NCBI GenBank assembly: GCA_005406025.1
Contig: BGZK01000547.1
Span: 62,001-126,000, forward strand
DNA: 64,000 bases
Source: Eumeta japonica
Taxonomy: Eukaryota; Arthropoda; Insecta; Lepidoptera; Psychidae
Reading direction: 5' to 3'
Each line of letters starts with the position of its first letter. Position 1 is the stretch's first letter. The notes under the pieces are model-generated. The model was not told where the DNA came from. It did no database searches and was given only the letters and a program-made list of their open reading frames with translations. Below, piece by piece: positions 21,701-34,685 of this stretch. A program made the translations under genes and the position numbers.

Positions 21701-24700
21701 TGAAAACATTTTTCCTGAAACCGCAAAAGCCAAAGGATAATTTCATGAAGCCTGCACGGAACGCTTTCGTCCTTGCCCCTAAAACAAATTACGTTCAGAA
21801 TTAGATTTAGCAAAACGGGAAGCCGCAATTGCTGACTCCTGATTTGTCATTTTTATAAAGGAAAGGTAAAAGCTCTACCGTATTACGTAATAATGTAGTA
21901 TTTCGGGGACAAATTTATAAGGTGATGCACTTGTAGGAAATTATTAATTTGAGAATAAATTATTATATCACATAGTTGTACATTACTTATATGCCGATGA
22001 AGACTCTCTGATATTATTTACATGGAGTTTTAAAATTTTGGATATTATTTTTAGCACTTTACAGCTGTACGTTTTTGTCGATGATCTATAAAGTGTTGAT
22101 TTTTACTTTTACGGGTAAGGATGTTGTTTGAAGGTAAAAATCCTTTAAATATTTTATTTTTTTGAAGAAAGTTAAAATGTATTTTAAATATATTTTAGCT
22201 TTTTTGTATGACTTGTATTTTATACACTTCTAAAGAGTCATATGATTTCTGATTTACAGAACGTCATATTTTATCTAATATCACCTTATATATAACTTGG
22301 CAGACGACGACTACCTTTGGTGAGACTTGAATTTTATAAAGAATAGTGGAGATGACAAGTGCACATTGCGTTCATAAATGACTTACAATGAATAAAAGTA
22401 TTTAGAACAGATTTATTATGATGAACAAAGGCTCGTCATGCTGACATTTAATACAATTTGTCAATGATTAATTTCCTTGTAATTTGACTTAAACTGTCAA
22501 ATTAAGGACCTATTGAATTACGGTACATGCTCAAACCATTGCCATCACAAAACTTAACTTCTTTCTTATACAAAGTTTGAAAGTTGTTTATGTCAGGTTT
22601 ATAGTCATTTTGTTATTACCTGCTAAGACACGTTTTTCCACAATACTTTTCTTTCAAATCAATGGGCTTGGACCAAAATCTTCATGATGATCCAAAAAGG
22701 TTCATGAGATGGTTTTATGAGAGTTGTTTAAACTTACTAAAATTAACTTTATGCATAAGCAGTAATAGACGGCGAGTATAGGTTGTTCTTTCATACCCTA
22801 AATATACTTCATCTAAATTTGGGGGGGGTCTTGTCAGTGATAGAGCGATATGGCTATATTTTCAAGGGACTTGCTGTTACCCAGGTGCTTTAGATATCAA
22901 AATACATTGAAGAGTTACAAAACGAAAAAAAGGCCTTTTTTGAGATTCAAACTAAAATCTGGAAGAAATAGCTACTTTTTGAGGTATTTAGCGGTCCTTA
23001 ACTAGTTTAAACTTTCGTGATTTGCATTCTTATTTTTGTTAAAATGTATACGAGTTCTTTCTTTGGAGAAGTTTCTAGTTGTTTTGGAACATGTGGATAA
23101 GTTTTTGAAACGTCAGATTCCGCGCAAACGTTGTCGCGGCGTTGCGACCGCCTGTGACTGACTGTGAATTCTACTTTTATTTTGATTTGTTAGGTTTTCA
23201 TCTTAGGTCATGGGATTATTTTCATTTTAAACTTTGCCATTCTCTTACAAGAAACCGTAAAAGGATTCTCATCTGAAAAGAATTTTCCGATCTGAGCTTC
23301 CCGTAAACGTGGAACTTCCTACCAAAGTGGTTGTTCTTGTACACCAAAGATAAATGTTTTAAAAGAGCCATGAATATAAATCCTACTGAAATATGAAAAA
23401 TTTAAATTTATAAATCTTTCTTACAATGTGCGACATCAATAGATATTCTTAAATTTTTAATCATAGAATTTTACCGTCTACATTTAATTTTATTTTATTA
23501 TATGTTAGATGTTTTACTCCAATGCGTGTTTCGTAATGCATTTTATTTAACATCTGTATTATTAGTTACAAGGTGTTTGAAACTTTATTTACTTAAAAGA
23601 ATTTATGTACCCAGTTTTAGGACACCTGTATGAAGTTATATGAAGACATCTTAACGCTTTGGCCGCAAGTTGAAATTTTAAACACAGGCTTGATTAATTT
23701 TATAGATATTATTTCGATCACTTGGGAATTGACTGCTAGTTACTTTAATGAATAATTATTTGACTGGGTTGTAGACATAGATATTCTACTACCACATTTT
23801 ACGTTACCAATCTCTAGTTATTAAAAATATTTATTCAAAAGTATTTTATTTTTTCTATCAAATATATACAACTTTAAGTAAATATAATGTCCTTTTCTAC
23901 AGACATTTTGTGTTGAAGTCGAAACTTTAGAAAACTCAGTAAATGAAACAGTTTTTCTTTCTTCACGAACATAAAATATATGCATACAATTTTAATACTT
24001 AATTCTTTTACGGTTCCGTACCTATTACCGAGACGATAACATAAATCTTAAATCGCACAAACGTGTGCCGTCGGAACCCCAATACTCAATTAAAGTCTGG
24101 ACTACAGGCGCTCTGAAGTCTAAACCACGATCGTGCCGCAGCAGACTGGCGAAATTAACACTCGTATAAAAGCACCAGAGCTCCAAAATATAAAACGAGT
24201 GCGAAAATATACTCTAGCAGTTAAATCCCGGGAAGAGAGCTCACAGCCTTCTATGAAATATTCAGAAAGCCTTCCAGAAAATATCTATGAAATATTTGCC
24301 TTAAACAGTACTCTCAGTAACTCGACAAAATTGAAATTCCAAAATGTGAACTTTTGATTAAGCGAGTCATCGGCCACGTCGTTTGGCGTTACATAATTTT
24401 ATGAATTAGATGATAGCACGGTTTAAGGCACATCCATACATGACTAACAGACATTGTAGGCCTATCGGGAATTCATTTCATTGGCTATGGGGTATTAAAG
24501 GTTATTTTTATTTTTACTAACATTTCGAGAAATCTTCAGGGACTCGTATTAAGCAAAATCGCGTAATTCCTGTTAGATACAAAGATAATTTCTATAGGCG
24601 TATCATTGACAACACCCATGACCTTCCTATTACACATTTATCATATTACATTTTCATTTTATTTTATATTCTATACTCTGTTGATATTATGCTTACAGTT

Positions 24701-25435
24701 TTTGCGTAATTAATTTTTATTTCGCAATATAATAATTTTATCGGATATCGAAAAGATATATTCTCATTGCGACACCAAAACAAATAAGTGGCGCAATGGA
24801 AATCCGATATTCTACCACGATACATACTTCGTGAGTAACCTCAAGTAACAAAGGTAAAAGCTATTACCGCGAAGGCCCGTAAACTTTCTCGTATCAAACA
24901 CTTTGTTACTTTACCCTAATAATGATCTAATGAAAGAAATCCTAGGATTTTTTTTTCATTAAAAACAAGTAATTTATTGATGCTGAATTCAACTACTCTG
25001 GAAATTCATCAGAAAATTATAAATGTAGAAGAGGTTTTGGTGTAGGATTTCTGCAAATCGATTTTTTGTAGAATATTGAAGTAATTTCTATCTTTCGCTT
25101 CTCTATCTATAAATCTAAATATTTTGTTCAAGACTAGCCTCACAGACGTGGAATTTTAGATTTTAAAGTCTAAAGTCATGAAAATTGATTCAATAATTTA
25201 AGTAATTATTTATTTGTACGTTTTTAACATATTATACATACATATACATACAAATACACGAGTGAATTTGTAATCTCAAAAAAATATTTTTGTATGTTAT
25301 AATATGCATTAAATATTTTCGGATGTTTTCCTTTATTGTGCTGCGAGATCTTGCTTCTTACCAAATGTCATGGTTCTAGGTCAATAGAAAGTGCCTTCTA
25401 GATTTTGTTTTGACATAGATAGCCATATTTTTTGA
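21701..25435. other. Long AT-rich stretch, no gene seen
   Basis: I see no gene, RNA or complete element. Small features are a G run at about 22812-22818, a CG-rich patch at 23104-23165 ('cgttgtcgcggcgttgcgac') and a possible 'ggttccgta' fragment at 24013. A 74-codon plus-strand frame (24133-24357) has mixed composition but no recognisable motif, splice site or poly(A) signal. Confidence 0.4.
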
Positions 25436-25529
25436 TTACATTGACTTGGAAGCTTGATTTTCTTACAGCTACAAGGATGACAGGGCGTATTTAATACTAA
25501 TTTGAACCTGATAATATCACGTATTTCTG

Positions 25530-25622
25530 AAAAAAAAGATCTTAATATGCAGACACACAGATGGATAACGAAGTGATATTACAAGGGTTTATTTTTTTTC
25601 TAAGGTACGGAGCCCTAAAATG
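25530..25622 (+). repeat. 'ggttccgta' family repeat, copy 3
   Basis: 'cagacacacagatggataac ... tacggagccctaaaa' is a diverged end of the family. Related sequence extends back to about 25440. Confidence 0.4.
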
Positions 25623-26055
25623 AAAATTAATTTACTTTATTGCTTTATGAAACGTTTCATATTTTCTGGAAACCCTTTTAGGTGTGTCTGATCTCGTTTC
25701 GACCTCCAAATTTCTATTAAAATTTATTACAGAAGAGCATAAAATTCGTAATTTCCGCAAAGATAATCCTTTCTCATTAAAAATTTTAATTATTTCAGAC
25801 GTAAGAAACCTTCCAAACTCGGGATAAGTATCACATCACACAAATAATCTCATCCACTCTCATGTCACGTCGTACGTCGTATAATTAGCAAAATGGATAT
25901 GCATGTACTTACGAAGTTAGAGAACATTTATATAATGGCAATTCGGGCCAAAATCTTAATACGATGTTTCCGTTCTGAGGTGTTCTGGAATAAGAATTTA
26001 TTATTACGTAATAGAGTTTACGCGTATAATTTTTCTAGGTAATTGTACAGGTATC
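25623..26055. other. No gene seen
   Basis: AT-rich, unassigned. Confidence 0.4.
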
Positions 26056-26059
26056 ACTA

Positions 26060-26290
26060 TACCCTCTATCTACTCGTCTACTGTACTGAAGTAGACGAAG
26101 AGACAGACGTCCATCGATGCGATACAAGGCGTCCGTTTTTCCAATCCCGATAAGGGATACTGAACGGCCGACAGCTTGGTCAAGTAGCGGTCATCTGCAG
26201 CGATAGACATCGTCATCTATCTTAGGAGCCGGGCCCGCGTTGTGTTCAGACGCATCGAGTGATTGATCACTTCGCCCACCACTAACGATA
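26060..26290. other. Higher-GC unique patch
   Basis: Mixed-composition sequence ('ccgataagggatactgaacg', 'gagccgggcccgcgttgtg') contrasts with AT-rich flanks. There is no frame of note. It may be a conserved non-coding element or an old repeat. Confidence 0.25.
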
Positions 26291-26670
26291 CCGCCCTAAT
26301 CTGTAATACTTCAATTATTATTTGACTGAGGAGAAATGTAACTAAGTTTCCATGATTGATTACGGACTTTATACTTTTTCAATCCTTTATATATCATAAT
26401 CGAATTTTATATATCACATCTGTACATAGATTTTAGATCGCGGATGCGTTCGCGTGTAAATAAAATAAATAATTTCGCCTGCCCCCGGTTCTGAAAAAAT
26501 GAGTTTGTGTTCCGACACAGCCCCACTAGAGTTTTTATTTTGAAAAAATTGGTTGCCTGTAAAGTCGGTATACGGGCGAAAGTTTTACGTGACAACGACT
26601 TTGAGTGGTAAAATCATTTTAATGTGAATATTCATTCGTATAGTAGGAAGAAGGATGAAATAATAGTAAC

Positions 26671-26730
26671 AATTTAAAACATTTATTTATACAAAGAATT
26701 ATATTTAAAACATTAATTTATACAAAGAAT
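26671..26730 (+). repeat. Tandem duplication, about 30-bp units
   Basis: 'atttaaaacatttatttata caaagaat' at 26672-26699 is repeated at 26703-26730 with one base difference and an indel. Confidence 0.8.
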
Positions 26731-26833
26731 CTCGCACTGAATTTCATATTAACAAAATTTTATTTTTACCTTTACACATACATACGTATTTATATACAAA
26801 TATACATACAATAACTTGCAATACATTTGCGTC

Positions 26834-26975
26834 TCTGTCTCTCTCGCTCTTAGGCGGGCTAACTGTGCTCGAGTGGAAGGGACGCGTGCCTTTCACTTTT
26901 TATGTCTGTCTCTCTCGCTCTTAGGCGGGCTAACCATGCCCGAGTGGAAGGGACGCGTGCCTCTCACTCGCTCTC
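26834..26975 (+). repeat. 71-bp tandem repeat, two units, GC-rich
   Basis: Each unit carries 'tctctcgctcttaggcgggc', 'gagtggaagggacgcgtgcc' and 'tcactt/cg'. Unit 1 is 26834-26904 and unit 2 starts at 26905, with few differences. It is followed by 'gtgagcgcataacgtgagcg'. The high similarity suggests a recent duplication or an element terminus. Confidence 0.85.
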
Positions 26976-27059
26976 ATTGTGAGCGCATAACGTGAGCGGA
27001 GCGTAACGCAGTTTCTTGAAGTGTCACCCGGCAAACCAATTTATAAGACGTTGTCACGT

Positions 27060-30000
27060 CGAAAGTAATTCTATCTTGTATTTCTACTTCAAAATTCAGA
27101 ATCGTACAGAAATGTACATTAAAATCAGATGTTTAAATTAAATCAAATCTATATTCAAAAAATTAAAACTGTTAGCAAATGATATGAATAAATAAAATAA
27201 GAGATGTCATTTCCAAATCTGATGACAGTTATAAATGATATATACATATATATTTCTCTTTTAACAACTTAATTATAAATCTTCCAGTCTCTCCAAAGAT
27301 AAAACAGGTTTTGAAAAAAATTACTTCGATTTAATTAAATTTGTATAGAACTGGTTAATTGTTTATAATTAATAATTATCAGATTGGTTTTTTGCGTGTC
27401 TCTATACGGTAAATTACTTTAGTCTATGCAAATTAATGCATTTTTTATATATCAAGAGCCGGTTTTATAAAGATCCGTTAGTATATTTTTAATTAATCCA
27501 TTATTTAAAAAGTGATGCAACTATTTTGAAACCGTTAATGATCCAAATGTGCATTAAATTTGAAATTGTCGATTTTTGCTTTTGAATAATGACTTAACAA
27601 CAATTTTGTAAATATCCACTACAGTCGGATTTAAATCAAACCGCAAGTAAACGTTTTCTTTACAAATGATATTTATTGAAGCGTTAGGTGGTTAAAACTT
27701 GATAATCCTCACTCAAAGAAAGTTGTAGATATACAATCACAACACAAATAAAATAAAGACGACTTGCGAGTAATAATATATTATATGTTCAAATTGTCCG
27801 TATTAAAAGCTATCAAAATGTTTCCTTCAAAATGTGCTAAAAATTAAAAATCTTTTCATTTCGTATTTTAAGGTAATATCCCAATTTTACGATTACGAAC
27901 ATTAACTAATATACTTTTATTCCTCAGCTCTCATCCTTAAAACATTAAGTGCTTATTTCTTTTAATTTATAATTTATTTATTTCATATATTTCCTATATG
28001 GTATGTACGTATATATGCGAATGTTGATCACCAAAAATATCGAATTAAGTAACTCGTTTTATCAAATTTTTACTTGTAAGCTTAATTACATCAGAACCGA
28101 TAGTGAAAAATTGTACAAATACGGTTAAAAGGCATTCGTTGCTAAAATTAAATATTGTTTATACATTTTTAAATTTTTCTGTAGTAAAAAAATATAAATA
28201 TATTCTTTGAATGGTACTATATTTTTGGGAACTTTTAAGAACGACTTTTAAGGAAAAATCCTGTTTGTAATTAACCAGAAAAACGCTTACGAAAGGGATA
28301 AATACGAGGTGAAGTGGACGACCGCTTTCTTGAGGGCCCTCCAAGACTTTCATTATCTTTGAAGCTACAGCGTTTGGGCAAAGACAAGATATATTCTTAA
28401 GAGATTTTTTTCGGTATAATCTACATTGCATTTTTTATTAGAAAAAAATTTAAGCTTTTTTCATCTCAATATTTCATGACCGCTAGCAATGTCTAAATAA
28501 ATTAAAATCATGCAATGAATACACTGTCGTTTTTTCTGATAGTACGCTTTATTTAAAAAATAATTATTGCAAAATATAGAATGGCAGCATTGCAGATGAT
28601 ATGGAATAAATTAAAAAATAATAGTCAAATGATATAGGATATATTATGTACCTAAGTAAATTTAGTTTCGGTTTTCGTTTAAAGTTCAAGGTATTAATAG
28701 GTAAAATGTCCATTAAATTTGTATTTAACATTAATATGGATACATAAATACGGTCATTTTAATTTGGATTGGATTTATCGAATTTAAATTGTATTTAATT
28801 CGGTTTGAATTTTTGGCTTTTGATAAAAATTTGGTAACATCGTTATATAATGCACCAATCAATAATGATTAATTTTCTTTAACCGTATCGATAATGTCAG
28901 GCCATATACCAAGTTAAGTTGAATGAATAAACCAGAAAATGGTTTGATTTTAATAAAATGTTCTACTAGTTTTTATTAATCAATCAGTCTTTATCAATCG
29001 ACGTACAGTATTTAAAAATTGTAGAGGTGGTGCTGTTTTCTTAGAAACTCATCCAACGGAGTGCCTCTAGCGTTTGCAGTGTAGGCGCAGCAGCCTGTTA
29101 TTTTTTCATTATACAATTACAATATTATCAGATCTCTTCCACAGTCCTCAATTAAAACATACATAAATGTTGTATGGAGATCGGATATGGAGAGCTCTTT
29201 CAGTAGATATCCTATCCTATTTCTTTGAACACTTCAATGAAATATAGCCTTAATATCTGCTATCATATGCTTTTTATAGAGTAATAAATCTGTCTCATTA
29301 AGTACGTATGCCCCGAAATGAGACGAGAATAAGCTCATCGAATGATACATCAAGGCGATCGCTTATAAATGTGTTTTAAAACCATTTATAAATGCCGAAG
29401 TATTGAAGGATGAAATGCATACGTTTATTGCGTTCGGGTAATGTTAGCGAGGCTGTATTTTAAATTGGACAATAAAATAAATAGACTATTCTTTGGTATA
29501 TACTTACATAGTTCGTGTAATGGACGGGCAATGAGAAAATAGCTATTCTGCAATGCCTCACTGATACTAAGACTTTTTTTTTGACGAAAAGCCGTCTAAG
29601 AAAGATAAACATGATTATAAAAGATATTTCAACGTCGCTAGAATTAATAGGATTCAATTACTTTTTTTTTTTCGTCGTTCCACTACGGCGTCCAGACGTA
29701 AGTAACTATTACAAATTTTGGTCAATATATCTTTGTCAATGATGCCTAGGACTCGAAAGATTCAACAATAAAATGTTTAAATAGAACAAACACATATATT
29801 TTTAAAAACGTATTTTTAGATTTAAATCACTCTATGGGCATTATCTGCGCACAACTCTCAATGTCAAATGTACGCGTTCGAAGCTTATAGTTTGTGTAAA
29901 TAGCAAAATAATTTATTAATTCCAACTTTTCACAACGCTATAGCCGATGTTACAATTATTGTTTATAATATTGATTTACACCCTTTGAGACTTTTTACAA

Positions 30001-30535
30001 ATATCTCAAATAAAATACAGAATCCTTGGCACGCACAGACCATTTTTATTTTTGTATGACATCTATTATTTTGACTTTTGAAATGTAATCTACCAAAATA
30101 ATCGTATTATGGTTATGTAAATGATACTTAATTTCAATGTAAAATTTGGCTTTGACCAAGTCCAAGCTTCTAAGTTAAATTTAACCATTAGTTAGGGAAA
30201 CTTTTGAGGACAATCAAGGACGTTTCAACCAGCTTTTAAATCTTAAAGTTCAAGTTTAGATCCCAAAGACTTAAACAATCTCAGGAGTAATTTATAATAT
30301 AAAGTAAATCTGATTTTCAACTTCACTTATTTTCACGCTATTGCTTTCAACATGGGGTAGTCAGATATGATACACGTGTGCACGTTCACGTTTAGCAGCT
30401 AAATCAGCGCATTAATTTATTATTTGACTTATATTTATATAACAATACGATGGATCCAAAGGCCAGGTACTGTATAATATTTTATTGTATATTTGTTTAT
30501 GTAATATTATTAGCATTTGTAAAATCTAAAATTGC
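27060..30535. other. Long AT-rich stretch, no gene seen
   Basis: There is no supported gene or element. Short minus-strand frames at 28159-28431 and 29460-29657 are low-complexity. Mixed-composition patches near 29030-29110 and 29290-29450 could be unique non-coding DNA. Confidence 0.45.
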
Positions 30536-30559
30536 ATACCTCACAAAGTTTAATTTTGA

Positions 30560-31020
30560 CAAAAGAAAATATGTAAAAGAAAAGTTAGACGTCCTGGTTA
30601 CACATTGAGGTAAGAAATGAGCTATTACAATAGGAGTCAAGAAGAATAGGCCACATTAACTCAGAGTAAGGTAGAAATTATAAAGGTTTTGAATGAATAT
30701 TACCATTTCCCAGAAAAATATACTGAAGGTGGTGCATAAGGTAAACAAAATGAGGAATGAAAGATTAAGGGAAGAAATAAGCTAGGAAAAAGGGATTTAT
30801 TTTAAGGGGAACTCGATACCATAAATTTAATTCCGCTTTAAAATCTTTTGCATCAGGAATCTAGTTACACATGGAAGACTCGTTTAGATAACACATGAGT
30901 TGTTAAAATAGCAACCAAGATTAATTGTCCGCATTAGCACAGAACAGTGAAGAAATTGAAAAAGTAGCGGATAACTTTACCATCTCCCAGAAACGGACAC
31001 TAATAGTTCTGCTCCTGTTA
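30560..31020 (+). repeat. Diverged tandem pair, about 290-bp spacing
   Basis: 'ggttacacattgaggtaag ... attaccatttcccagaaa' (30596-30718) resembles 'agttacacatggaagactcg ... tttaccatctcccagaaa' (30862-30995). Coding origin is possible, but stops interrupt every frame. Confidence 0.35.
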
Positions 31021-31035
31021 CGTAACATATAAGTT

Positions 31036-31380
31036 TCTGTCTGTTTATCTTTCTGTCTTTCTGTCTATATATCTATCTATAATTTAACAATTACTTAAAC
31101 AATTTTCATTAAATGTAAAAAACTGATCCAAAACTATTATTAAATAAAATATATGTTGCTGTTTATTTTATTTAATACTGTTTTTGTAAGAAGGAATATA
31201 TGATGTAATAGGATGAGGTAGATCGAAACCAAAACTAAAAGGGAGTGTCAAAAATTCTATTGTAACTAACCAATAATAATAATGGCATACGAATAATGAC
31301 AATAAGAAGGTATATGACAAAAATAACGTAATACTATAAGAATAATAATAATAAGAGTCATAATAGATTAACGCAGACTA
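31036..31380. repeat. Simple repeats: TCTG/TCTA and ATA-rich runs
   Basis: 'tctgtctgtttatctttctg' to 'tatatatctatctat' at 31036-31082, and imperfect (ATA)n around 31268-31365. No gene lies between. Confidence 0.6.
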
Positions 31381-31589
31381 TAGGGTTTTTACACTGCGTG
31401 TTTGTCAGTGCATTAATCTATTAATGTAATATTACAAAGATAATACTTTGTGAAAATTTTTGGGTGTTTGTAACCAAATTATACACAAGTACCTGGACGT
31501 ATTTAAATTAAATTTAGCACATTTTCTTGATCAAATGCATAATAATTTTTACTTCCCACTAATGTGTTCTTGTGAAGTAATTTATAAGT

Positions 31590-31857
31590 AACCGGAATCG
31601 ATATCGAAAGCGGGATCAATATCAAAATCGAAACTGATGAGGCAATCAGAAAAAAAAGGGAGACACAGGTTTAGAATAGAAAACAAAATCGAACTAAATG
31701 TAAAAACTTAAAATGAAACTTAAATTGAACTTGAATTGAATTTAAATTGAAAAAAGGATCGGATTGGTATCAATGATAGAAAGATAACGCGATATATAAA
31801 AATAAGAACCAATTATGTCTCCATGCGGTCGGAGCCGTGGGCACAAGCTAGTAAACA
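31590..31857 (+). repeat. Tail-family repeat copy 3
   Basis: The body has 'accggaatcgatatcgaaag' and similar units. The tail 'atgcggtcggagccgtgggc' followed by acaagctagta ends at 31853. A minus-strand 92-residue frame overlaps it and is not a gene. Confidence 0.7.
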
Positions 31858-32535
31858 ATAAAATTAAAATTGTAAAAACAAAGTTGTTAAAGGTCTGTTG
31901 GATTTTGATATAAATGATGTTCTTTACATTGAATTGTTTGTATGTAAGACCCATTGAATAATTAATTTTCAGTATATAAATCAATCTCAAATTCAAACGT
32001 GAAAATTGTGTACGGAACACTCGTTAAATGCAACTCTCACGTGTATTTCAACAATTATCAACTATATATATTACTTGGAAACGTCAAATTAAAAGTTAAT
32101 AATAAATGTGTACATATATGCATTTTACAAATTATATAAATAACAAAGTAAAAATAGCTAACTCTATGCTAATAAATGATAGAATAGAAGCCCACTTTTT
32201 CATATGAAATATGGTCGTAATTTGTTTACAAAGTTTGCGAACTGTGATTGCATGGATCGTACCGTAAATTTTCACTTTGTTCACAACTAAAGATAACAAT
32301 GATAAATTATTGGAAAATATATATTACGGACCACAAATATTAAAAGATGAAACTGGTTCGGTGAGTTAAGTTTTCTTCTGGCGATCAGTCAGTGAAAAAA
32401 ATGAAGTTCGATTAAATAAAAAGCTTTCTTGTGGTTCTCGAATACGTTTCGGTGTCAACTAGTATCGTGAAAAGGTGAATGAAATCAAATCAAATTAAAT
32501 ATATTTTTATTTCGTAGGTAATCGAATTACATTTG

Positions 32536-32588
32536 AAATACGTTATGTCGAAAAGATGTACTGAACATCTTTTCGACATAACGTATTT
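32536..32588. repeat. Perfect 24-bp palindrome, 5-base loop
   Basis: 32536-32559 is the exact reverse complement of 32565-32588, with loop actga. It lies inside the retrotransposon 3' tail. The equivalent site in the copy near 21450 has no inverted repeat. Confidence 0.9.
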
Positions 32589-32799
32589 ACCACCCGATCC
32601 AAATAGTGATTTACTTTGACAAGAATGACAAGAAGATCAGAAGTATTGAATTATAAATAAAATTAATACAACAATTAGAAATAAAATAAAACAACCTAAT
32701 AGCCTAGTTGTTCTAACCCATGGGTTTTTTCATTAAAAATATTCAGACACGGTATAACAGTCCTTGTACAGAATATAACTTTCTTTTAATAAACATTTA

Positions 32800-34340
32800 A
32801 ATTCATGAAATAGTAAATTATGAATTTCAGCTGGGATCTTATTGTAAAAACGCACAAATTACCCTTTGACTGATTTGTTAATTTTACTGAGTCGGGTTTT
32901 ATGAGCAATAAGGACGTTCTTATGTATAGTGTTAATGTTTCAGGCGTCGCTCATTTTTTGGGACCATTATATATTTTCTTGACATACACCAGGTTTTTAT
33001 ATATGTATTGTGTTCTTGACTTCAAAATATTAATTTCCTTAATTTTTTTCTCCGACAGACACCATTGGTATCAAATTAGAAACAGTACGAATAGTTCGCT
33101 TCTGCAGCTCGAAAATTATGTTAATATCGGCTGTGTGATCCCACAATAAAGTTTTATCATAATAAAATTTTATAGGTCATGAGACTATGAAAAAAACTCA
33201 AACTCATCTCCCAGTGTTTTCATTTGTAAGTGGCCGAATTCTTTTGACTACATATGCCACAGAACTAAGCATTTTTGCTAATCTTGTTACATGAGAATTC
33301 CTACGTAACTTAGCATCTAAAGGGAGACTAAGAAATAAAGTCGTGTCCACAATATGCAGTACTTCGTCCTTGGTCATTACTTTGGGTTGAACAATTTAGA
33401 GTAAATGACAAAAAATTAAAAACCTTTGTTTTCCTTTCAGTAAAAAAAAGATTATTAATACTAAACCATTTTTCTATTTCAGAGATGGTACTGTTTACTT
33501 GACTTTACAAAAGCTGCTTAACGTCTATCAATTTTAAATGTAAGGAGGTATCATCAGCAAACAATACAATCCCATGACCATCCTTAACAGGATCATTAAT
33601 GTGACCTAAGAATAGGAGTGGTCCAAGAACTGAACCATGTAGAACACCCATATTGACTGCAGATCTTGACAATATTTTACCATTAATATCAACCTTTGAA
33701 TTGTATCACTTAAATAAGACTGTAGTCCAAGCGATCTACCCATGACACAACAATCATGTAGTTTCTTGATCAATGTGTCAAGATCAACGTAGTCAAATGT
33801 CTTGGATAAGTCACAGAAACAATAAATAACTTCCTGTGAATCCTCCCAGGTATCAAAAATTTGACGCATAAGCTTAACAATAACTTTAATTGTTGAGCAA
33901 CCCTTCATGAATCTAAACTGCTTAACGTTCATTAAATTATTTTTATATAATATTGCAATACTTGATTTAAAATAACTTCAAAAAATATTACTGAGTGTCG
34001 GTAGTATTGCTACGTACGTAAAGTTCGTAGAGTCAGATATACCACCGGATTCAAATAATGGAATTACTTTTTTAAAGCCGGAAACACACCACAATCAATG
34101 CAAGCGTTAAAGTCACTACTAGATATAGAGCAATACAGTATTATTGAATCAATTATTTTTACGGAAAAGCCATCAAGAACGGCAGTTTTTTTTATTTTTA
34201 TATATTCGAGTGTTTCGAGAACATCGTTATAATGGACACGGGTAAATGCAAACGCAACGCCTCAAACATCGACGTTACGTTTCAACGAAGATTCGGCGAG
34301 AGTGGGCGATGACTTCAGAGATTGTGTAATTGAAACTGGA
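32800..34340 (-). pseudogene. Reverse transcriptase relic
   Basis: The reading direction is minus. Recognisable blocks in order are 'FENIFASIPVSITQSLKS' (about 34340-34290), 'DVLETLEYIKIKKT' (about 34230-34185), 'FNACIDCGVFPALKK' (about 34120-34075), 'VIPLFESGG' (34070 region) and 'MNVKQFRFMKGCSTIK' (33932 on). They continue with 'CFCDLSKTFDYVDLDTLIKK', 'GVLHGSVLGPLLFLGHIND' and the polymerase active-site box FADDT at 33547-33561. Then come 'SVKRIRPLTNEN', 'ILLWDHTADINIIFELQKRT' and 'RVICAFLQ'. Both catalytic aspartates of the FADD box are present. Many frameshifts and stops break the frame, so it is dead. The order and motifs fit the RT and C-terminal part of Jockey/CR1-type elements abundant in Lepidoptera. 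The endonuclease half is missing. Confidence 0.85.
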
Positions 34341-34390
34341 ATACTAGCAAAATATTTTCAAAAGCAAAGGCAACTTTTAAGTCTTTGTTT

Positions 34391-34543
34391 ATAATTTTGT
34401 CATTAATTTTTTAATTAAAATTTTAAATGTCGGAATGTATTTTCCAATTTCACTATGTATTATATTCTATGTAGTATTTATCACATTTGTCTTAGTGTTT
34501 ATTTTATGTATACACCATACTATACATACATTCTACTTTTTAG
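34391..34543. other. AT-rich spacer, pyrimidine tract at its end
   Basis: Ends in 'cattctactttttag' (to 34543), a good match to a splice acceptor. Confidence 0.3.
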
Positions 34544-34685
34544 GATTTACTATTTTACGGAAACAGATCAAGATATGCCAGAGGGAACAGTCCGTCCCGG
34601 ACTGCTGTTTTTGGAACGCCTCCAAAAAATTGAGAATTCCTGTTTAGTTGAATTCCAAATAAAACTGAAATATTATGTTCAGTAA
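34544..34685 (+). CDS. Candidate 3'-terminal exon, unknown protein
   Basis: After the acceptor-like 'ttctactttttag', a frame of 46 codons stays open from 34545 to a TAA at 34683-34685. AATAAA follows 35 bases later (34721-34726). The peptide includes 'FTETDQDMPEGTVRPG', 'LLFLERLQKIENS' and 'LVEFQIKLKYYVQ'. It has mixed, protein-like composition in an otherwise low-complexity region. The frame also stays open upstream of the acceptor, to an ATG at 34455, so the exon start is inferred. I recognise no family. It is not part of the adjacent retrotransposon, which is on the other strand and ends before this. It could be a chance frame. Confidence 0.25.

Larger units (their letters stand above)
32480..34390 (-). 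mobile_element. 5'-truncated non-LTR retrotransposon (Jockey/CR1 group)
   Basis: The element runs on the minus strand from a point upstream of the reverse-transcriptase domain (about 34390) to a 3' tail with 'aatcaaatcaaattaaatat' at about 32485-32505. The coding relic is described separately. The 3' non-coding part, about 32480-32800, contains a perfect palindrome that the sister tail at 21400 lacks. Insertion by target-primed reverse transcription typically leaves such 5' truncations. Confidence 0.8.

Noticed and set aside
24133..24357. 74-codon plus-strand frame
   Set aside because: The composition is plausible, but there is no motif, splice site or poly(A) signal, and it starts beside a repeat fragment. 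Not strong enough to call.
28159..28431. 90-codon minus-strand frame
   Set aside because: No recognisable motif and an ordinary AT-rich context. This length is expected by chance in 64 kb.
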